Positions 21,488 to 32,126 of a stretch of DNA of 64,000 nucleotides are shown piece after piece. Location: the NCBI RefSeq assembly GCF_910594005.1, contig NC_057841.1:11765001-11829000 (forward strand), in the 5' to 3' direction. The number at the start of each line of letters is the position of its first letter. The stretch's first letter is position 1. A program made the translations under genes and the position numbers. The notes beneath the pieces were generated by a model, which ran no database searches, was not told the DNA's origin, and saw only the letters and a program-made list of their open reading frames with translations. This DNA is from Cervus elaphus. Lineage: Eukaryota; Chordata; Mammalia; Artiodactyla; Cervidae.

Positions 21488-21708
21488 GGTATGTCTCAAA
21501 TATTATATTACATATACATATGTTTCAAAAATAGTAAAACAATACTCCAAAATATTAACAATGAAAAATTTTTGTGTGGATTATGGGTGATTTTTGTTTT
21601 CTTTGTTATACTTATGTGCATTTTTCAAGTACTCTATAAAAAGAATATACTCACTTTATAATCAGAAAAACAGAAAAGTTCTTAAGGAAGATATGAATCC
21701 CACTAAAA
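21488..21708 (+). mobile_element. Probable old L1 3' UTR between BovB copies
   Basis: AT-rich; the string 'tggattatgggtgatttttgttttctttgttatactt...ataatcagaaaaac' resembles the extreme 3' end of old L1 elements. It is the pre-insertion flank of the twin-primed BovB. Confidence 0.4.
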
Positions 21709-22787
21709 ATAGTGCCAAAGCCTTTGACTGTGTGGATCACAATAAAATGTGGAAAATTCTGAAAGAGATGGGAATACCAGACCACCTGACCTGCCTCTTG
21801 AGAAACCTATATGCAGGTCAGGAAGCAACAGTTAGATCTGGACATGGAACAACACACTGGTTCCAAATAGGAAAAGGAGTATGTCACAGCTGTATATTGT
21901 CACCCTGCTTATCTAACTTATATGCAGAGTACATCATGAGAAATGCTGGGCTGGAGGAAGCACAAGCTGGAATCAAGATTGCTGGGAGAAATATCAATAA
22001 CCTCAGATATGCAGATGACACCACCCTTATGGCAGAAAGTGAAGAAGAACTAAAGAGCCTCTTGATGAAAGTGAAAGAGGAGAGTGAAAAAGTTGGCTTA
22101 AAGCTCAACATTCAGAAAACGAAGATCATGGCATCTGGTCCCATCACTTTATGGCAAATAGATGGGGAAACAGTGGATACAGTGGCTGACTTTATTTTTC
22201 TGGGCTCCAAAATCACTGCAGATGGTGATTGCAGCCATTAAATTAAAAGACGCTTGCTCCTTGTAAGGAAAGTTACGACCAACCTAGACAGCATATTAAA
22301 AAGCAGAGACATTACTTTGCCAACAAAGGTCTGTCTAGACAAGGCTGTGGTTTTTCCAGTGGTCATACGGATCTGAGAGTTGCACTATAAAGAAGGCTGA
22401 GTGCTGAAGAATTGATGCTTTTGAATTGTGGTGTTGGAGAAGACACTTGAGAGTCCCTTGGACTGCAAAGAGATCCAACCAGTCCATCCTAAAGGAGATC
22501 AGTCCTGGGTGTTCATTGGAAGGATTGATGCTGAGGCTGAAACTACAACACTTTGACCACCTGATGCGAAGAACTGATTCATTAGAAAAGACCCTGATGC
22601 TGGGAAAGATTGAAGGTAGGAGGAGAAGGGGATGACAGAGGATGAGATGGTCGGATGGCATCACCGACTCGATGGACATGGGTTTGGGTGGACTCCGGGA
22701 GTTGGTGATGGACAGGGAGGCCTGGCGTGTTGCGGTTCATGGGGTCACAAAGAGTTGGACACGAATGAGCGACTGAACTGAACTGAA
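21709..22787 (+). mobile_element. 5'-truncated BovB (RT palm to 3' end)
   Basis: Starts inside the RT at AKAFDCVDHNK and runs to the ACTGA terminus. The catalytic YADD is intact at 22008-22019, but a Glu codon is a TAA stop at 22239-22241 and later frameshifts follow. No clear target duplication. Confidence 0.85.
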
Positions 22788-22812
22788 ACGTACTATCAGG
22801 AAACAATATTAG

Positions 22813-23575
22813 TGTCAGGGAAAAAATTCCTCTAAAATACATTCTAGCATCTCCTGGGGACCTCTGCATCAGCGGGGCGCGGCTCGCCTTCGGCCATAAG
22901 CCCAGCCAGCCGCCCACCGCCCCCGCTTCGCCCGCCAGCGGCCCTGCCTCTCATCAGCTGCCGGCCGCTCCCAACACGCCCATGACACGCCCACGACACG
23001 CCTCCCCTCTGCGGCCCCGCCCCCATATGCGGCCCCGCCCCTCCAAGCCCAGCCCCCAGCCCAGCCCCGCTTCCAGCCACTTAGCCCAGCCGGAGCCGCC
23101 AGACCCTGAAGATAAGGGGACCTCCACACCTACCCCTCCGCTCCCCCGCTGCGCGCCTGCCGGAGGCGGAACTGAGTGCAGCGTGCACTGATCTCTGCTT
23201 GAAAGCAGGAGTTGAGGACACGCCACGCTAAAATACGCCACTCAAGTACATTGATCATTTTGAGCTGAAGGCTCTTGAAAAACCGCCCGGTGCTGGGCGA
23301 GGCTGTCTCTGAACTCCCCTCCTCTGCCTAAAAACAGATTTGAGTCTGACACGATTTAGTGCCTAAACAAGTTACTAAAAACCCCTTCCCCTAATAGATG
23401 GGGAATATGCTCTCAAATGTTAATGCTTTTTTGGATATTCACTTTTCCCCCTGTGACTTCCCCATGTATTTAATATTAAAAATGAATAAATTCGGATTTC
23501 TTTTCTCAAGTTAATCTGCCCTCTGTTTATTCCAAAGACCCAGCATCAAACCTAGGAGCCAGAGGCAAAGAGTGT
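22813..23575 (+). mobile_element. Candidate solo LTR with GC-box-rich U3
   Basis: Begins with a TG-type end (tgtcaggg). A very GC-rich block (22870-23175) holds repeated 'gcggccccgcccc' boxes at about 23018 and 23033 and tandem 'acacgccc' units. AT-rich sequence follows, with an AATAAA-containing string at about 23483 and a U5-like 'caagttaatctgccctctgtttattcc'. The order fits an LTR (promoter, polyadenylation signal, U5). The 3' boundary and target duplication are not resolved. The alternative is an ordinary GC-rich promoter-like island. Confidence 0.4.
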
Positions 23576-23895
23576 CCTCCCCTTCCTGACCAGTCACATC
23601 AGAAAATAATAGAGAGATGAGCCCCTTCCTCGGGCCCAGTCAGGAATTGCATGGATGCTGCTAGCAACTCTGAACTTCATCAGCTAGAACAGATGACCGA
23701 CAGAGCAACTCAGAATTGCAAGGCCTTGGGAGAACCCTATTCCTTTCGCTGTTCTTACTTAGTTTGTGGTGTGGCTGGAAGGTAGAATTGGGCTTGCCTA
23801 GCTTGAGGCTTGGCTGGATCCAGACCAGACCGACTCCCCTGCATGCCTATCCCAGCAGCCTTTGTTTTCCTTCTGTCTTGGCTTGCTGCTAGGGA
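23576..23895. other. Unique sequence, no supported feature
   Basis: No repeat or frame recognised. Confidence 0.5.
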
Positions 23896-23909
23896 AAGAA
23901 TTAACAACC

Positions 23910-24141
23910 TTAACCAGTGTGAGTTTGCTGTATGGCGCAGGGCACTCAAAAAAGCCGGTGCTCTGTGACAACCTGGAGGACTCGAGGGACTCAGGATGGA
24001 GGGGACACGTGAATACCTACGGCCGATTCACACTGACGTCTGGCAAAAACCGTCACAATACTTATTAAAGGTAATTAAAGGTTTTATTAAAGCTTATTAA
24101 AGGGAATTAACCTCCCAATAAATAAATTTTAAAAAAAGAAG
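23910..24141 (+). mobile_element. 5'-truncated bovine-type L1 3' end
   Basis: L1 3' UTR strings ('ggtgctctgtgacaacctggagg', 'ggaggggacacgtgaatacctacgg') end in an A-rich tail. Near-perfect target duplications lie at 23896-23909 (aagaattaacaacc) and 24142-24155 (aagaattaacaccc). Near the 3' end, ATTAAAGG-type units are repeated about four times (24064-24105). Confidence 0.8.
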
Positions 24142-24159
24142 AAGAATTAACACCCATCC

Positions 24160-24685
24160 CCCAGTTGAGAGCTGACACATGAACAGACTAGGCTGTCTTC
24201 AGAGGGAGACAATCAGCTTCACAAAAACTGAATACACATAAATTGTTCATTCCCAGGCAAGGGAAACACCAGAAAACAAAGAGCAATGTTTACGGCAGCC
24301 CTGTAGCTGAAATAAAACTTTACCAGCCTGTAACATTTTTTTTTCTTTTTACCATTTCACTTTCTTCACAGACTCACAGCACTGTAAACATCCCAGGTAA
24401 GATCAGCATCACTAGGAATCCACAGTGATTCACTGCTGCCTGGAGCACAGAGAGCAGGGTAAGAGAACAATGCTCCTGCCTTATTGCTTTTCCTTTTACA
24501 AGGTCTGCGGTCTAAACATAAGCAGCAACATATATCCGCGGCAGCCATGGGCATTCCAACACTAGGAATATTTTGTAAAATAAATAAATAAAGTGGGTTT
24601 ATGGTTAAACGTGAAAAAGCATCACCAGTGTTATGAAGAGGATGATGAAGCAAGATCCATAAAAGACTTGATGTCAGACCCTGAA
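24160..24685. other. Unique sequence, no supported feature
   Basis: Nothing recognised. Confidence 0.5.
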
Positions 24686-24689
24686 TTTT

Positions 24690-24860
24690 CATTTACTGCC
24701 TCTGTGCCCTGATTCAGGTCATTTTAAGCTTTTGAATTCACATTTCCTCACCACTAAAGTGGTATAAACTCTCACCCTCCAAAACATATAGTGCTGTCAT
24801 AAGGATTAAGTGATGTAATATAACACAACATGAGGTTACTAAAAAGTGCCACACAGATGT
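24690..24860 (+). mobile_element. MIR fragment
   Basis: 'ctctgtgccctgattcaggtcattttaagcttt...atttcctcaccactaaagtggtataa...gtcataaggattaagtgatgtaat' follows MIR order. Confidence 0.6.
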
Positions 24861-25588
24861 ATTACACTTTCTCTTGAATGTATTTTTCATAAAGTTTTCC
24901 CAAAAAGCAAAAAGGAAGAAAAATCCTGCAACTTATTCCCTGCATTTCTTCAGTGCCTTGCCTAGTGCTAATAGATGTGGTGAGTTATTAATGTGGAGGG
25001 AGATTTAATGTGAAATTTTTATATTAAAACATTAAACTTTTGTAATGATGACATTTAAAAAAAAGAAGAACTTGGCAGTGTCTGTATGTTGATAATAGAC
25101 ATTCTGAGCTGTGTCTATTCATTAAAATAAAAGTTTCCAAGACAACGAGCTGAGAATTCTTTATTCATTTGTAAGTTCTTAGTCACATTTGGCAACTATC
25201 TGAAGATTCATTAGGATAAAGTTCAAGTGTTAATATGTTCAGAATCACCTAATTTGTTAACTAGGAATAACACACTGAGAGCAAGCTGCCTGAACCCTTC
25301 AATTTATTAAATGGATAGCTCACTCTACCATGGCAAGAGGCGTCATTATAAATTAAGAGTGGGTTGAAAAAAATTGTAATTAATCCACTTCAGTCAGTCA
25401 CATTTTTAACTTTTCTGAGAACAAAAATGATTATCTCTAGTTTTTTCCTTCCTGAGAAATTGTGACACTCAGCATGACTTGTCACTACCTAGTCAATAAT
25501 GCAAGGCCTACCTGTGGTCAAAATTATGAACTGCATTTCTTTTTCGTGTTCTCAGTTTTTTTAATTTTTTCTCCCCTCTTCTTATATC
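24861..25588. other. Unique AT-rich sequence
   Basis: 25080-25410 is AT-rich, repeat-free to the eye and carries homeodomain-type TAATTA/ATTA cores. It could be a conserved non-coding element, which cannot be judged from one sequence. Confidence 0.4.
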
Positions 25589-25787
25589 TGGGCTTCCCTG
25601 TGGTTCAATCAGTAAAGGATCTGCCTGCAATGCAGGAGACGGGGGTTCAATCCCCGGGTCAGGGAGATCCCCTGGAGAGGGGAATGGCAGCCCACTCCAG
25701 TGTTCTTACCTGGAGAATCCCATGGACAGAGGAGCCTGGTGGGCCACAGTGATGCGGTCGCTAAGAGTCGGGCACATCTGAGCACAG
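25589..25787 (+). mobile_element. Bov-tA SINE
   Basis: tRNA-like head at 25589-25668 and a Bov-A body to 'catctgagcacagg'. It pairs as an inverted repeat with the SINE at 25853-26065. Confidence 0.85.
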
Positions 25788-25795
25788 GAGGACCG

Positions 25796-26262
25796 TCAGT
25801 GTATCCGTCAGGGCTCTCCAGAGAAACAGAACCCACACACCTACAGCACACACAGTGCTAAGTCGCTTCAGTTGTGTCCGACTCTTTGTGACTGCATGGA
25901 CTGCAGCCCGCCATGCTCCTCTGTCCATGGGATCCTCCAGGCAAGAACACTGGAGTGGGTTGCCATGCCCTCCGCCAGGGGATCTTCCCCACCCTGGGAT
26001 CAACCTGTGTCTCTTCCATCTCCTGCGTTGGCAGGAGGGTCCTTGACCACAAGTGTCACCCGAGGAGAGGTATTACAGCAACTGGCTCATGCAGCTACGG
26101 AGACCGAGAAGTCCCACCACCTACTGTCTGTTAGCTGGAGACCAGGTGTAACTCATTCTGACTCCAAGGGCCTGGGTCCAGGTGCGCTGATGTCCAAGGG
26201 CAGGAGAAGATGGACGTCCCAGCTCAGATGGATTCAGGGGAAAGAACTGGCTGAATTGCTTA
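25796..26262 (-). mobile_element. Second copy of the unassigned eutherian repeat, split by a SINE
   Basis: 25796-25852 carries the 'gtcagggctctccagagaaacagaaccc' end. After the intervening SINE, 26066-26262 continues in the same family order ('caactggctcatgcagctacggagaccgagaagtccca', 'gcaggagaagatgg...cgtcccagctcag'). Same family as 13748-14112, opposite strand. Confidence 0.6.
25853..26065 (-). mobile_element. Bov-tA SINE nested in an older repeat
   Basis: Body first ('gctaagtcgcttcagttgtgtccgac'), tRNA-like head last ('ctccgcgttggcagg'-type region near 26030). Confidence 0.85.
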
Positions 26263-26267
26263 ACATG

Positions 26268-26466
26268 TGTGTGTGCACGTGTCCTTGGTATGGACTGCAG
26301 CCTGCCAGGCTCTTCTGTCCACTGGATTTCCCAGGTAAAAATACTGGAGTGGGTTGCCAATTCCTTCTCCAGGGGCTCTTCCCCACCCAGGGATCGAACC
26401 CGCATCTCTTATGTCTCCTGCATTGGCAGGCACATTCTTTACCATTAGTGCCACCTGTGAAGCCCC
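26268..26466 (-). mobile_element. Bov-tA SINE
   Basis: Reverse Bov-A body then a tRNA-like head ending 'gtgccacctgtgaagccc'. The 3' end of the element is shortened. Confidence 0.8.
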
Positions 26467-26864
26467 CAACAGCTTAATATCCTTCCAGATTTTCTTCCAC
26501 AAAGGATAGCTCCATCCTTGACACTCTATCCTAAAGCATTTTGAACTTTTTGAAACAAGATGGATGGCATCCATTTCCCACCCAGGTCATAAATAGTATA
26601 TTATGATGAACCTTCACAGAAATAATTTGGGGGGGGCGGGGGGGGCGTATGTAATTTTCCATTCCAAAAGGAAAAAGCCCTAATCCTGTAATAAAATGTC
26701 CAATCAAGTAGAATAGGAAGCTGACAAAGTTATTTTTTTAAGGTAAGTTTAACCTCTTTGCAAAAGGCTAGATTCTTTAGCTCTTGCTCATGTTGCAGGG
26801 CCTAAAATATTCTCCCAAAATAATAGACGTATCTCTTTTCCCCAAAGGCATAAAATAGTCCACG
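26467..26864. other. Unique sequence with a G8-C-G8 tract
   Basis: 26629-26645 is eight G, one C, eight G. Otherwise no feature. Confidence 0.6.
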
Positions 26865-27330
26865 TGTTAGGAGAAAGACTGAAACCTCCAGGACAGGCAA
26901 GGCAAGATAGTAGCTATTTGCGAGAATTATCTTAACAACAGGCGGTCCTGGTAATGAACATGGAAGTAACAAGCTACCACCAACCAGAATTCAGGAAAAG
27001 ATCAAAAGGAGAGAGGAGAATCCAGGTCCTACCAACCTCCCAGAACTCTCCTGGCTGGAATCCACCTCAGGAGGAACCCTGAGTCAGTGATTCATCAGAA
27101 ACAACCTGGAAATTAACACCACCACCATGAAAATTTCAAACCCAGATTTGGAGCCAGGTGGCAGAGCAGTCCTCCTGGGTTCCTTTCCCCTCTGTTCTCT
27201 GCCCCAGGGCCCTTTCCCAACAGAAGTCTCCTGCTTTTTCAGCACGTGTATCTCCTCCCACGATTCATGTCTGAGTGTTAACACCTGGGCCCCCTTTGCG
27301 GCCCTGGAAGGAGTCCCGCCTCCTGCAACA
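26865..27330 (+). mobile_element. Solo LTR, BTLTR1-like, diverged copy
   Basis: Starts tgttag and ends 'tcctgcaaca' (TG...CA). Its interior is alignable by eye with the LTR at 62201-62674: shared 'aggacagg...ggtcctggtaatgaac', 'gaagtaac...accaccaacc', 'accctgagtcag', and 'gagcagt(c)cctcctg'. It is more diverged than that copy. Flanking tetranucleotides are cacg and cgtg, so the target duplication is not clean. No viral genes adjoin it. Confidence 0.75.
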
Positions 27331-27629
27331 CGTGGGCTTCCAATCTGTATTCTTACAATGAGAAAGAAAGCGGTTCTAGAACTGGCTGTATCTCTCCCCC
27401 CTCCCATTTCTGCCTTACACACCTGAAGACACTCAGGAAGCCAAGGTGCTCGGGCACGCTCCTTCGCGCACACCCCCACTGCACCCCCAAACACACCTGC
27501 CGAAGCCCGCACACGCCTACCTGAGACAGCAATGGGAGCGCTCACCACCAGTGCCGCTGGCCTGCCTCCTGGGCTTGGGGGGCAGGGGTGTCCCTTTGCC
27601 AAGGAAGTCACCCGACTTGCAAAGTGTCT
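27331..27629. other. Unique sequence leading into a CpG-rich island
   Basis: C-rich with 'acacccccac' strings near 27470-27510; no repeat recognised. Confidence 0.5.
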
Positions 27630-28180
27630 CAGATGCTCTGAACGCGGAGCGCGCGTGGACCTGCGCGGGACGCGCTGCGCCAGGATCGCGCCCTGATTCT
27701 CAAGGTGGTGACTCCGCGGTGCCGAGTGATAGTGAGCCCGCCCTGGGCGCCAGGCCTGGCCTTAGACTGCGGACTCCAGGGCCAGTCCGAGGTTCGGGGG
27801 GCTCGCTCCAGACCCACGCCCGGCCCAGGTCTCCACCCGCGGGGACAGGCCGCTTCGCGCCGTCTCCACGCGCAGCCCCGGGTCCCCATCGCGTCCCATC
27901 CGTCGCGGTGCGAGCTTCTGGCGCCGGTTTTTGGCCTCCTTCCTGGGCCTGGGGCGCAGAGCATCCACGGAGCCGGCCTGGAGCCCCTCCTCGAGGGCTG
28001 GAGGCCTCGGTGGCCCGCCAGCACCGCCCCCCGCCCCGGTCCTCGCGGCGTCCACGCACGCGCTCTCCATTACCGCCCGCGGGCCGCTCCTCCCAGCCCG
28101 ACCTGCAGCCTCGTGACTGCGGGCCGGACCTGACCCGGGGCCCAGCACGGCCGCGGGGGCAGGCCTTCCAGACCAGACCT
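27630..28180. promoter_or_regulatory. CpG-rich island
   Basis: The most CpG-dense stretch in the window (e.g. 27640-27700 and 28000-28100 have a CpG every few bases). It has open frames on both strands, as GC-rich DNA often does: 27446-28321 on plus, and 28277-27762, 28059-27700 and 28024-27629 on minus. The predicted peptides are Pro/Arg/Gly/Ala-rich without domains, so I do not call a protein. CpG retention implies an unmethylated germline state (established principle) and suggests a promoter or exon of a nearby or non-coding transcript. Confidence 0.5.
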
Positions 28181-29121
28181 CCCCCGCTGAGGCCCCCTGG
28201 GCTCCAGGCCGAGCAAGCGAGGGGTCTCGGCAGGTGGCCTGGAATGACTGTGGGGCGCAGCGGCCTTCAGGGGACAAAAGCGTGTTTGGGGCAGCAGCAT
28301 CAGTGCGTCATCTTGGATTGATTTGTGTGGCTTAAAAAGGTTTTATTCGGGGGGCAGACAGATTTCTTTTTTCTTTCTTTCTGTTTTTTTTTTTGGCAAG
28401 AACCAGCCCACAGTGATCCAGCCGCTCCGAGGGCCTGCTGCCCAAAATAATGGCTAAAATATGGGACGTTATGGGAGCCACTCAATTAGGGTCAAGCAGG
28501 GTCACTAACAAGGCCGGATGGTCCAATCCCGAGCGAGTCACTGGGAGAAGGGAAACTAAGGCAGGAGGCAGATACCTGGGTTTGGAGAGGCGGTAGGTCT
28601 AACGCAGCCACCTGACACCCCTACGCAGGCCCACTGGGGCCCGGACGGCTGGACACAGCCCTCCCCGTTTCCCAGGTGTCGCTCCCCTCCCCCCCACCCC
28701 AGGCTCTGTGCAGCCCTCCTACCTGGAAGCTTGTTGGCAGCGGTGCTGGGCCCAAAGTGACCACAGTCAAGTGCTGCCCTGCCCCCCAGCCTTCTGGGCC
28801 TGGCTGCAGGGAGACCCCCCTGCCTCCAGTTCACATCTCTCTGGATTTATTACTATTTTGCACTCTCGATGCCTGCTGATAAGGACAGTCTACATTGAGG
28901 GGGAAAAAAAAATCAAGCGTTTGTAATTTATTTAAATTGCCATCCTTGAGTTCATTGGTAGAATAGCTCAGTAGTAAATACAGAATAATTTCTTGAAGTG
29001 ACAGGGCAAAGAGGGGACTGTTATCCCAGTTCCTATCTTGGCTCACAAACCAAGGCGCACAAACAATGCAAAGGGTGACCTTTGCATTTAGGATCAAACA
29101 GAAGAGTGTGGTGTGGTGGTA
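28181..29121. other. Unique sequence, no supported feature
   Basis: Contains a T-rich stretch at 28367-28395 and C-rich sequence at 28600-28830. No gene or repeat recognised. Confidence 0.5.
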
Positions 29122-29236
29122 CGGTTTAGTTGCTAAGTCGTGTCCAACTCTTGTGACCCCATGGACTGCAACCTGCCAGGCTCCTCTGTCCATGGGATTC
29201 TCCGGGCAAGAATACTGGAGTGGGTTGCCATTTCCT
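29122..29236 (-). mobile_element. Bov-A monomer SINE
   Basis: Reverse Bov-A body 'gtttagttgctaagtcgtgtcc ... gagtgggttgccatttcct'. Confidence 0.85.
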
Positions 29237-30620
29237 AAATGTGGTTAAAGGCCTGTGACTTCTAGATGAGAAGTCTGGCTTTTCAAGAATGAAAAGGTAA
29301 TCGATTAACAATTCTATCATTCTCATGTTGATTCAATAAGGTTTTCCAGGACTTAGACAGGAGGGATCTAGTTGGGCTGATAGAGTGTGTTCTGGGATCT
29401 GAATGTTCCTGAAACACCAGGACACTTACTCAAAGACCCTTCGGGAAATCACCCTGCAACCGACACTGGTTTGTGTGGCCTGATCACAGGATTTGCTGAT
29501 GGTTTTGTTATAATCATTCAGAGGACTAAACATATGAGCATGAAGTCCCTCTTTCATAGCAAAAAGCAGAAATACCTGGCCAGAGAATGAAACTGGTTTT
29601 TCCCTCCTTCCCTAAATTTCACAGACCAAGAATATTTCTTTTCTTACAGGACAACTGCTTCAGGAACCACCAGACTTCATGCTCATATGGCAAGTCTGCA
29701 AATGAACATTTTCTTTGAAAGACCGTCAGGTGAAAATTCAGAGACTGGAACAGAAAGTCACCGTACATCTGAGATCAGGGAATGAACAAATACGGCTGAC
29801 TGCCTTGTTTTCTCTCCCCCTGGAGCACAGTGAAAACAGCAGACAGGCTTCCGTGGGTGACTGATTTGAAGGTAGCTTAGAAGTGCAGCCCAAATGCAAA
29901 AAAAAAAAAAAAAAAAAAAAACACCCAGCCTCCACAAATCCAGGCTCTTCTTTTTCATCTTTTCTTGACATTTTGCTCCTAAAATTAGCTTTTTGATGAG
30001 AAAATTGCGGTGAGTCATACCAAAGCTAGTTAAAGGTGAGGCAAATGCCTGAGATTGAAATTGAGTTGATTCTGCTTTGCTGTGCTGAGGGCGCCTGGTA
30101 ATTGGACATTGGAATTAGAGCCACTGTGACCTTTCACAATGAGCAGGGAAAAAAGGCTCCATTCAATTTGCTGGAATTTTGTCTATATTTAAAGCTCTTC
30201 TTTTGAATGAAGTAATTTACTCTTCTTTTTAAATGAGCAATACCCAGCAGCCTGTTTTTCGTGTTGTCCTGTGCATTTATTCAATCATTCCAGTTCTTTG
30301 ATCAATAAAAACCAATCTGTTTCTCGCTTTCTTATCACCTCTCCCTCCAAGACCGGCTTCCTTCCTCGGCTCCTCTGACGGACGCCCACTGTTTCTGGAA
30401 GTTACTGGTGTGACGCACTCACTGTCAAGGCCCTGAGATGCTCCTCTGCAGACACCGTCTTCCCGCATGTCTTCAGTGGCATTTGAGCATAGATTGTTTA
30501 GGGTGATTGTTTCCAAGTGGGGTGAGAGAGGGGCCCAGTTACATACCCAAAGCAAGAACAGATTCCTGTTCTTTACTCTTTCCCTGTAGCACTTAGCTCA
30601 TGTCACACAGCTCACCCTTT
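29237..30620. other. Unique sequence with an inverted repeat and a long poly(A)
   Basis: Holds the 17-bp inverted repeat at 29531/29673 and a 24-base A run at 29898-29921. Around 30040-30240 there is AT-rich, repeat-free sequence with several ATTA/TAAT cores that might be conserved non-coding DNA. No gene is supported. Confidence 0.5.
29531..29689. repeat. Perfect 17-bp inverted repeat
   Basis: catatgagcatgaagtc at 29531-29547 is the exact reverse complement of 29673-29689, with a 125-bp spacer. It lies outside any repeat I recognise. Confidence 0.9.
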
Positions 30621-30621
30621 C

Positions 30622-30752
30622 TTTTTTATTTTTATTTTTTGGTTGCACCGTGCATCTTTCGGAATCTTAGTTCCCCATCCAGGGATCGAAGCCAGGCCCC
30701 TGGCAGTGGGAGCACAAATTGCTAATCACTAGGTCACCAAGGAATTCCCTCA
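30622..30752 (-). mobile_element. CHR-2-like SINE
   Basis: T-rich tail, then 'atcttagttccccatccagggatcgaagcc' and a head ending 'aggtcaccaaggaattccct'. Confidence 0.75.
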
Positions 30753-30757
30753 TCCTC

Positions 30758-30945
30758 TGCATTTATTCATTTCATCATTTAACAGATATTTAGTGGCTGC
30801 TGCTATACGTTCAGCCATATTCAAGTACTTACATATTGATTCAGTATCACTCAAAACAGGAAAAAAAATATCCCTGCCCTCATGGAGCTTATATTCTAGA
30901 GGGCAAGGAGAGAGGATAAGAGTAAAAATGAGTGAACCATAGAAA
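30758..30945 (+). mobile_element. L2-like LINE fragment
   Basis: 'atttattcatttcatcatttaacagatattta...ccctgccctcatggagcttatattctagagggcaaggag', the same type as 15298-15480. Confidence 0.5.
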
Positions 30946-30986
30946 TAAGGAAAATGTGTAAAATATGAGAAGATACTAAGAGCTAT

Positions 30987-31204
30987 AGGGTTTCCCAGGT
31001 GGCACAGCGATAAAAAAATCTACCTGCCGATGCAGGAGATGCAAGAGACGGGGGTTCGACCCCTGGGTCAGAAGATCCCCTGCAGGAGGAAACGGCAACC
31101 CATGCAGTACTGTTGCCTGGAGAATCCCATGACAGAGGGGCCTGGCAGGATACAGGCCATAGGGTCCGAAAGAGTTGGCCCCAATTGAGCGACTTAGCAC
31201 ACAT
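30987..31204 (+). mobile_element. Bov-tA SINE
   Basis: tRNA-like head with an extra 'gatgcaagag' duplication, then a Bov-A body ending 'gagcgacttagcacaca'. Confidence 0.85.
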
Positions 31205-31861
31205 GAGGATAAGATTAATTTACTTTCCAAGGAGAGTATCAGGGTGTAAGAGACTGATGATCATGTAAACTGGCTTCTTTTTTAGCATCACCTGACACCC
31301 TCCTTTGTCCCAACAGCTCCCTTACTGAGTCACCGCCCTTCCCCTCCATCCCTGGTCCTCACAGCATCCGAGGTCCATAAAGAATAAAATCCCCATATGT
31401 GTGAGGGGAGAGGCAGTTGTGGGTACAGAGTTTCAGTGTTAAGATACAACAAAATCCTAACCATCTGTTGAACAAAGATGTGAATACACTTAAAAATGGC
31501 TTATATGGTAATTTTATATTATGTGAATTTTACCACAATTTAAGTAAATAAATAAGCAAGCAAGCAAAGGCAAGTTTATATTAATTAGAAGATCCAAAGT
31601 TTTCAAAAAGTTCTAGAAATTTCTTTGAAAGATGTTTCCTCATAAATGAATATAGTCATCACGGACTATAAATCAGGGATGCATAATCCTATAGTTCAAA
31701 ATCCAGAAGGTTACAGATAATACACTCAATGTTCTATTGAAGATACAGGTTATTGTAGCAGTTACAGTTAATTATACCAAAACAGTGTTCATGGGGCAAG
31801 TCGAAAGCACTTCTTAGAGTAGCTAGAGTTAATTAATAATACGTTGAATTATCATTTAAAA
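31205..31861. other. Mostly unique; L1-like segment near 31430-31560
   Basis: 'tgtgaatacacttaaaaatggcttatatggtaattttatattatgtgaattttaccac' resembles an old L1 3' end. The rest is AT-rich without features. Confidence 0.4.
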
Positions 31862-31972
31862 ACTATGATCCAGTGGTTGAAGCTCTGTGCTTCCACTGCA
31901 GGGGGCATGGGTTCGATCCCTAGTCAGGGAAGTTCTACTTGCTGAGTGGTACTGCCAAAAAATAAAAAAACC
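31862..31972 (+). mobile_element. CHR-2-like SINE
   Basis: 'gatccagtggttgaagctctgtgcttccactgcagggggcatgggttcgatccctagtcaggg' with an A-rich tail at 31955-31972; the 5' few bases are missing. Confidence 0.75.
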
Positions 31973-32126
31973 TATGGCCTAGGTGAGAGACAAAGAAACT
32001 GAAGACAGAAGTTTACGAAAAGGAACATGACACCTACTGCTTCTAGAAACGGTCATTTCTCCAGAATATTCATTCAAAACACATGTAAGCACAACATGAT
32101 TTTTAAATGCATATAAGCATGCTTAT

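Noticed and set aside
25589..25668. tRNA-like sequences at SINE heads here and elsewhere
   Set aside because: They are tRNA-Glu-derived SINE heads with a degraded acceptor and anticodon region, attached to Bov-A bodies; not tRNA genes.
27446..28321. 291-codon plus-strand open frame
   Set aside because: It lies in CpG-rich DNA where stops are rare. The peptide is low-complexity Pro/Arg/Gly without domains, and the opposite strand is equally open.
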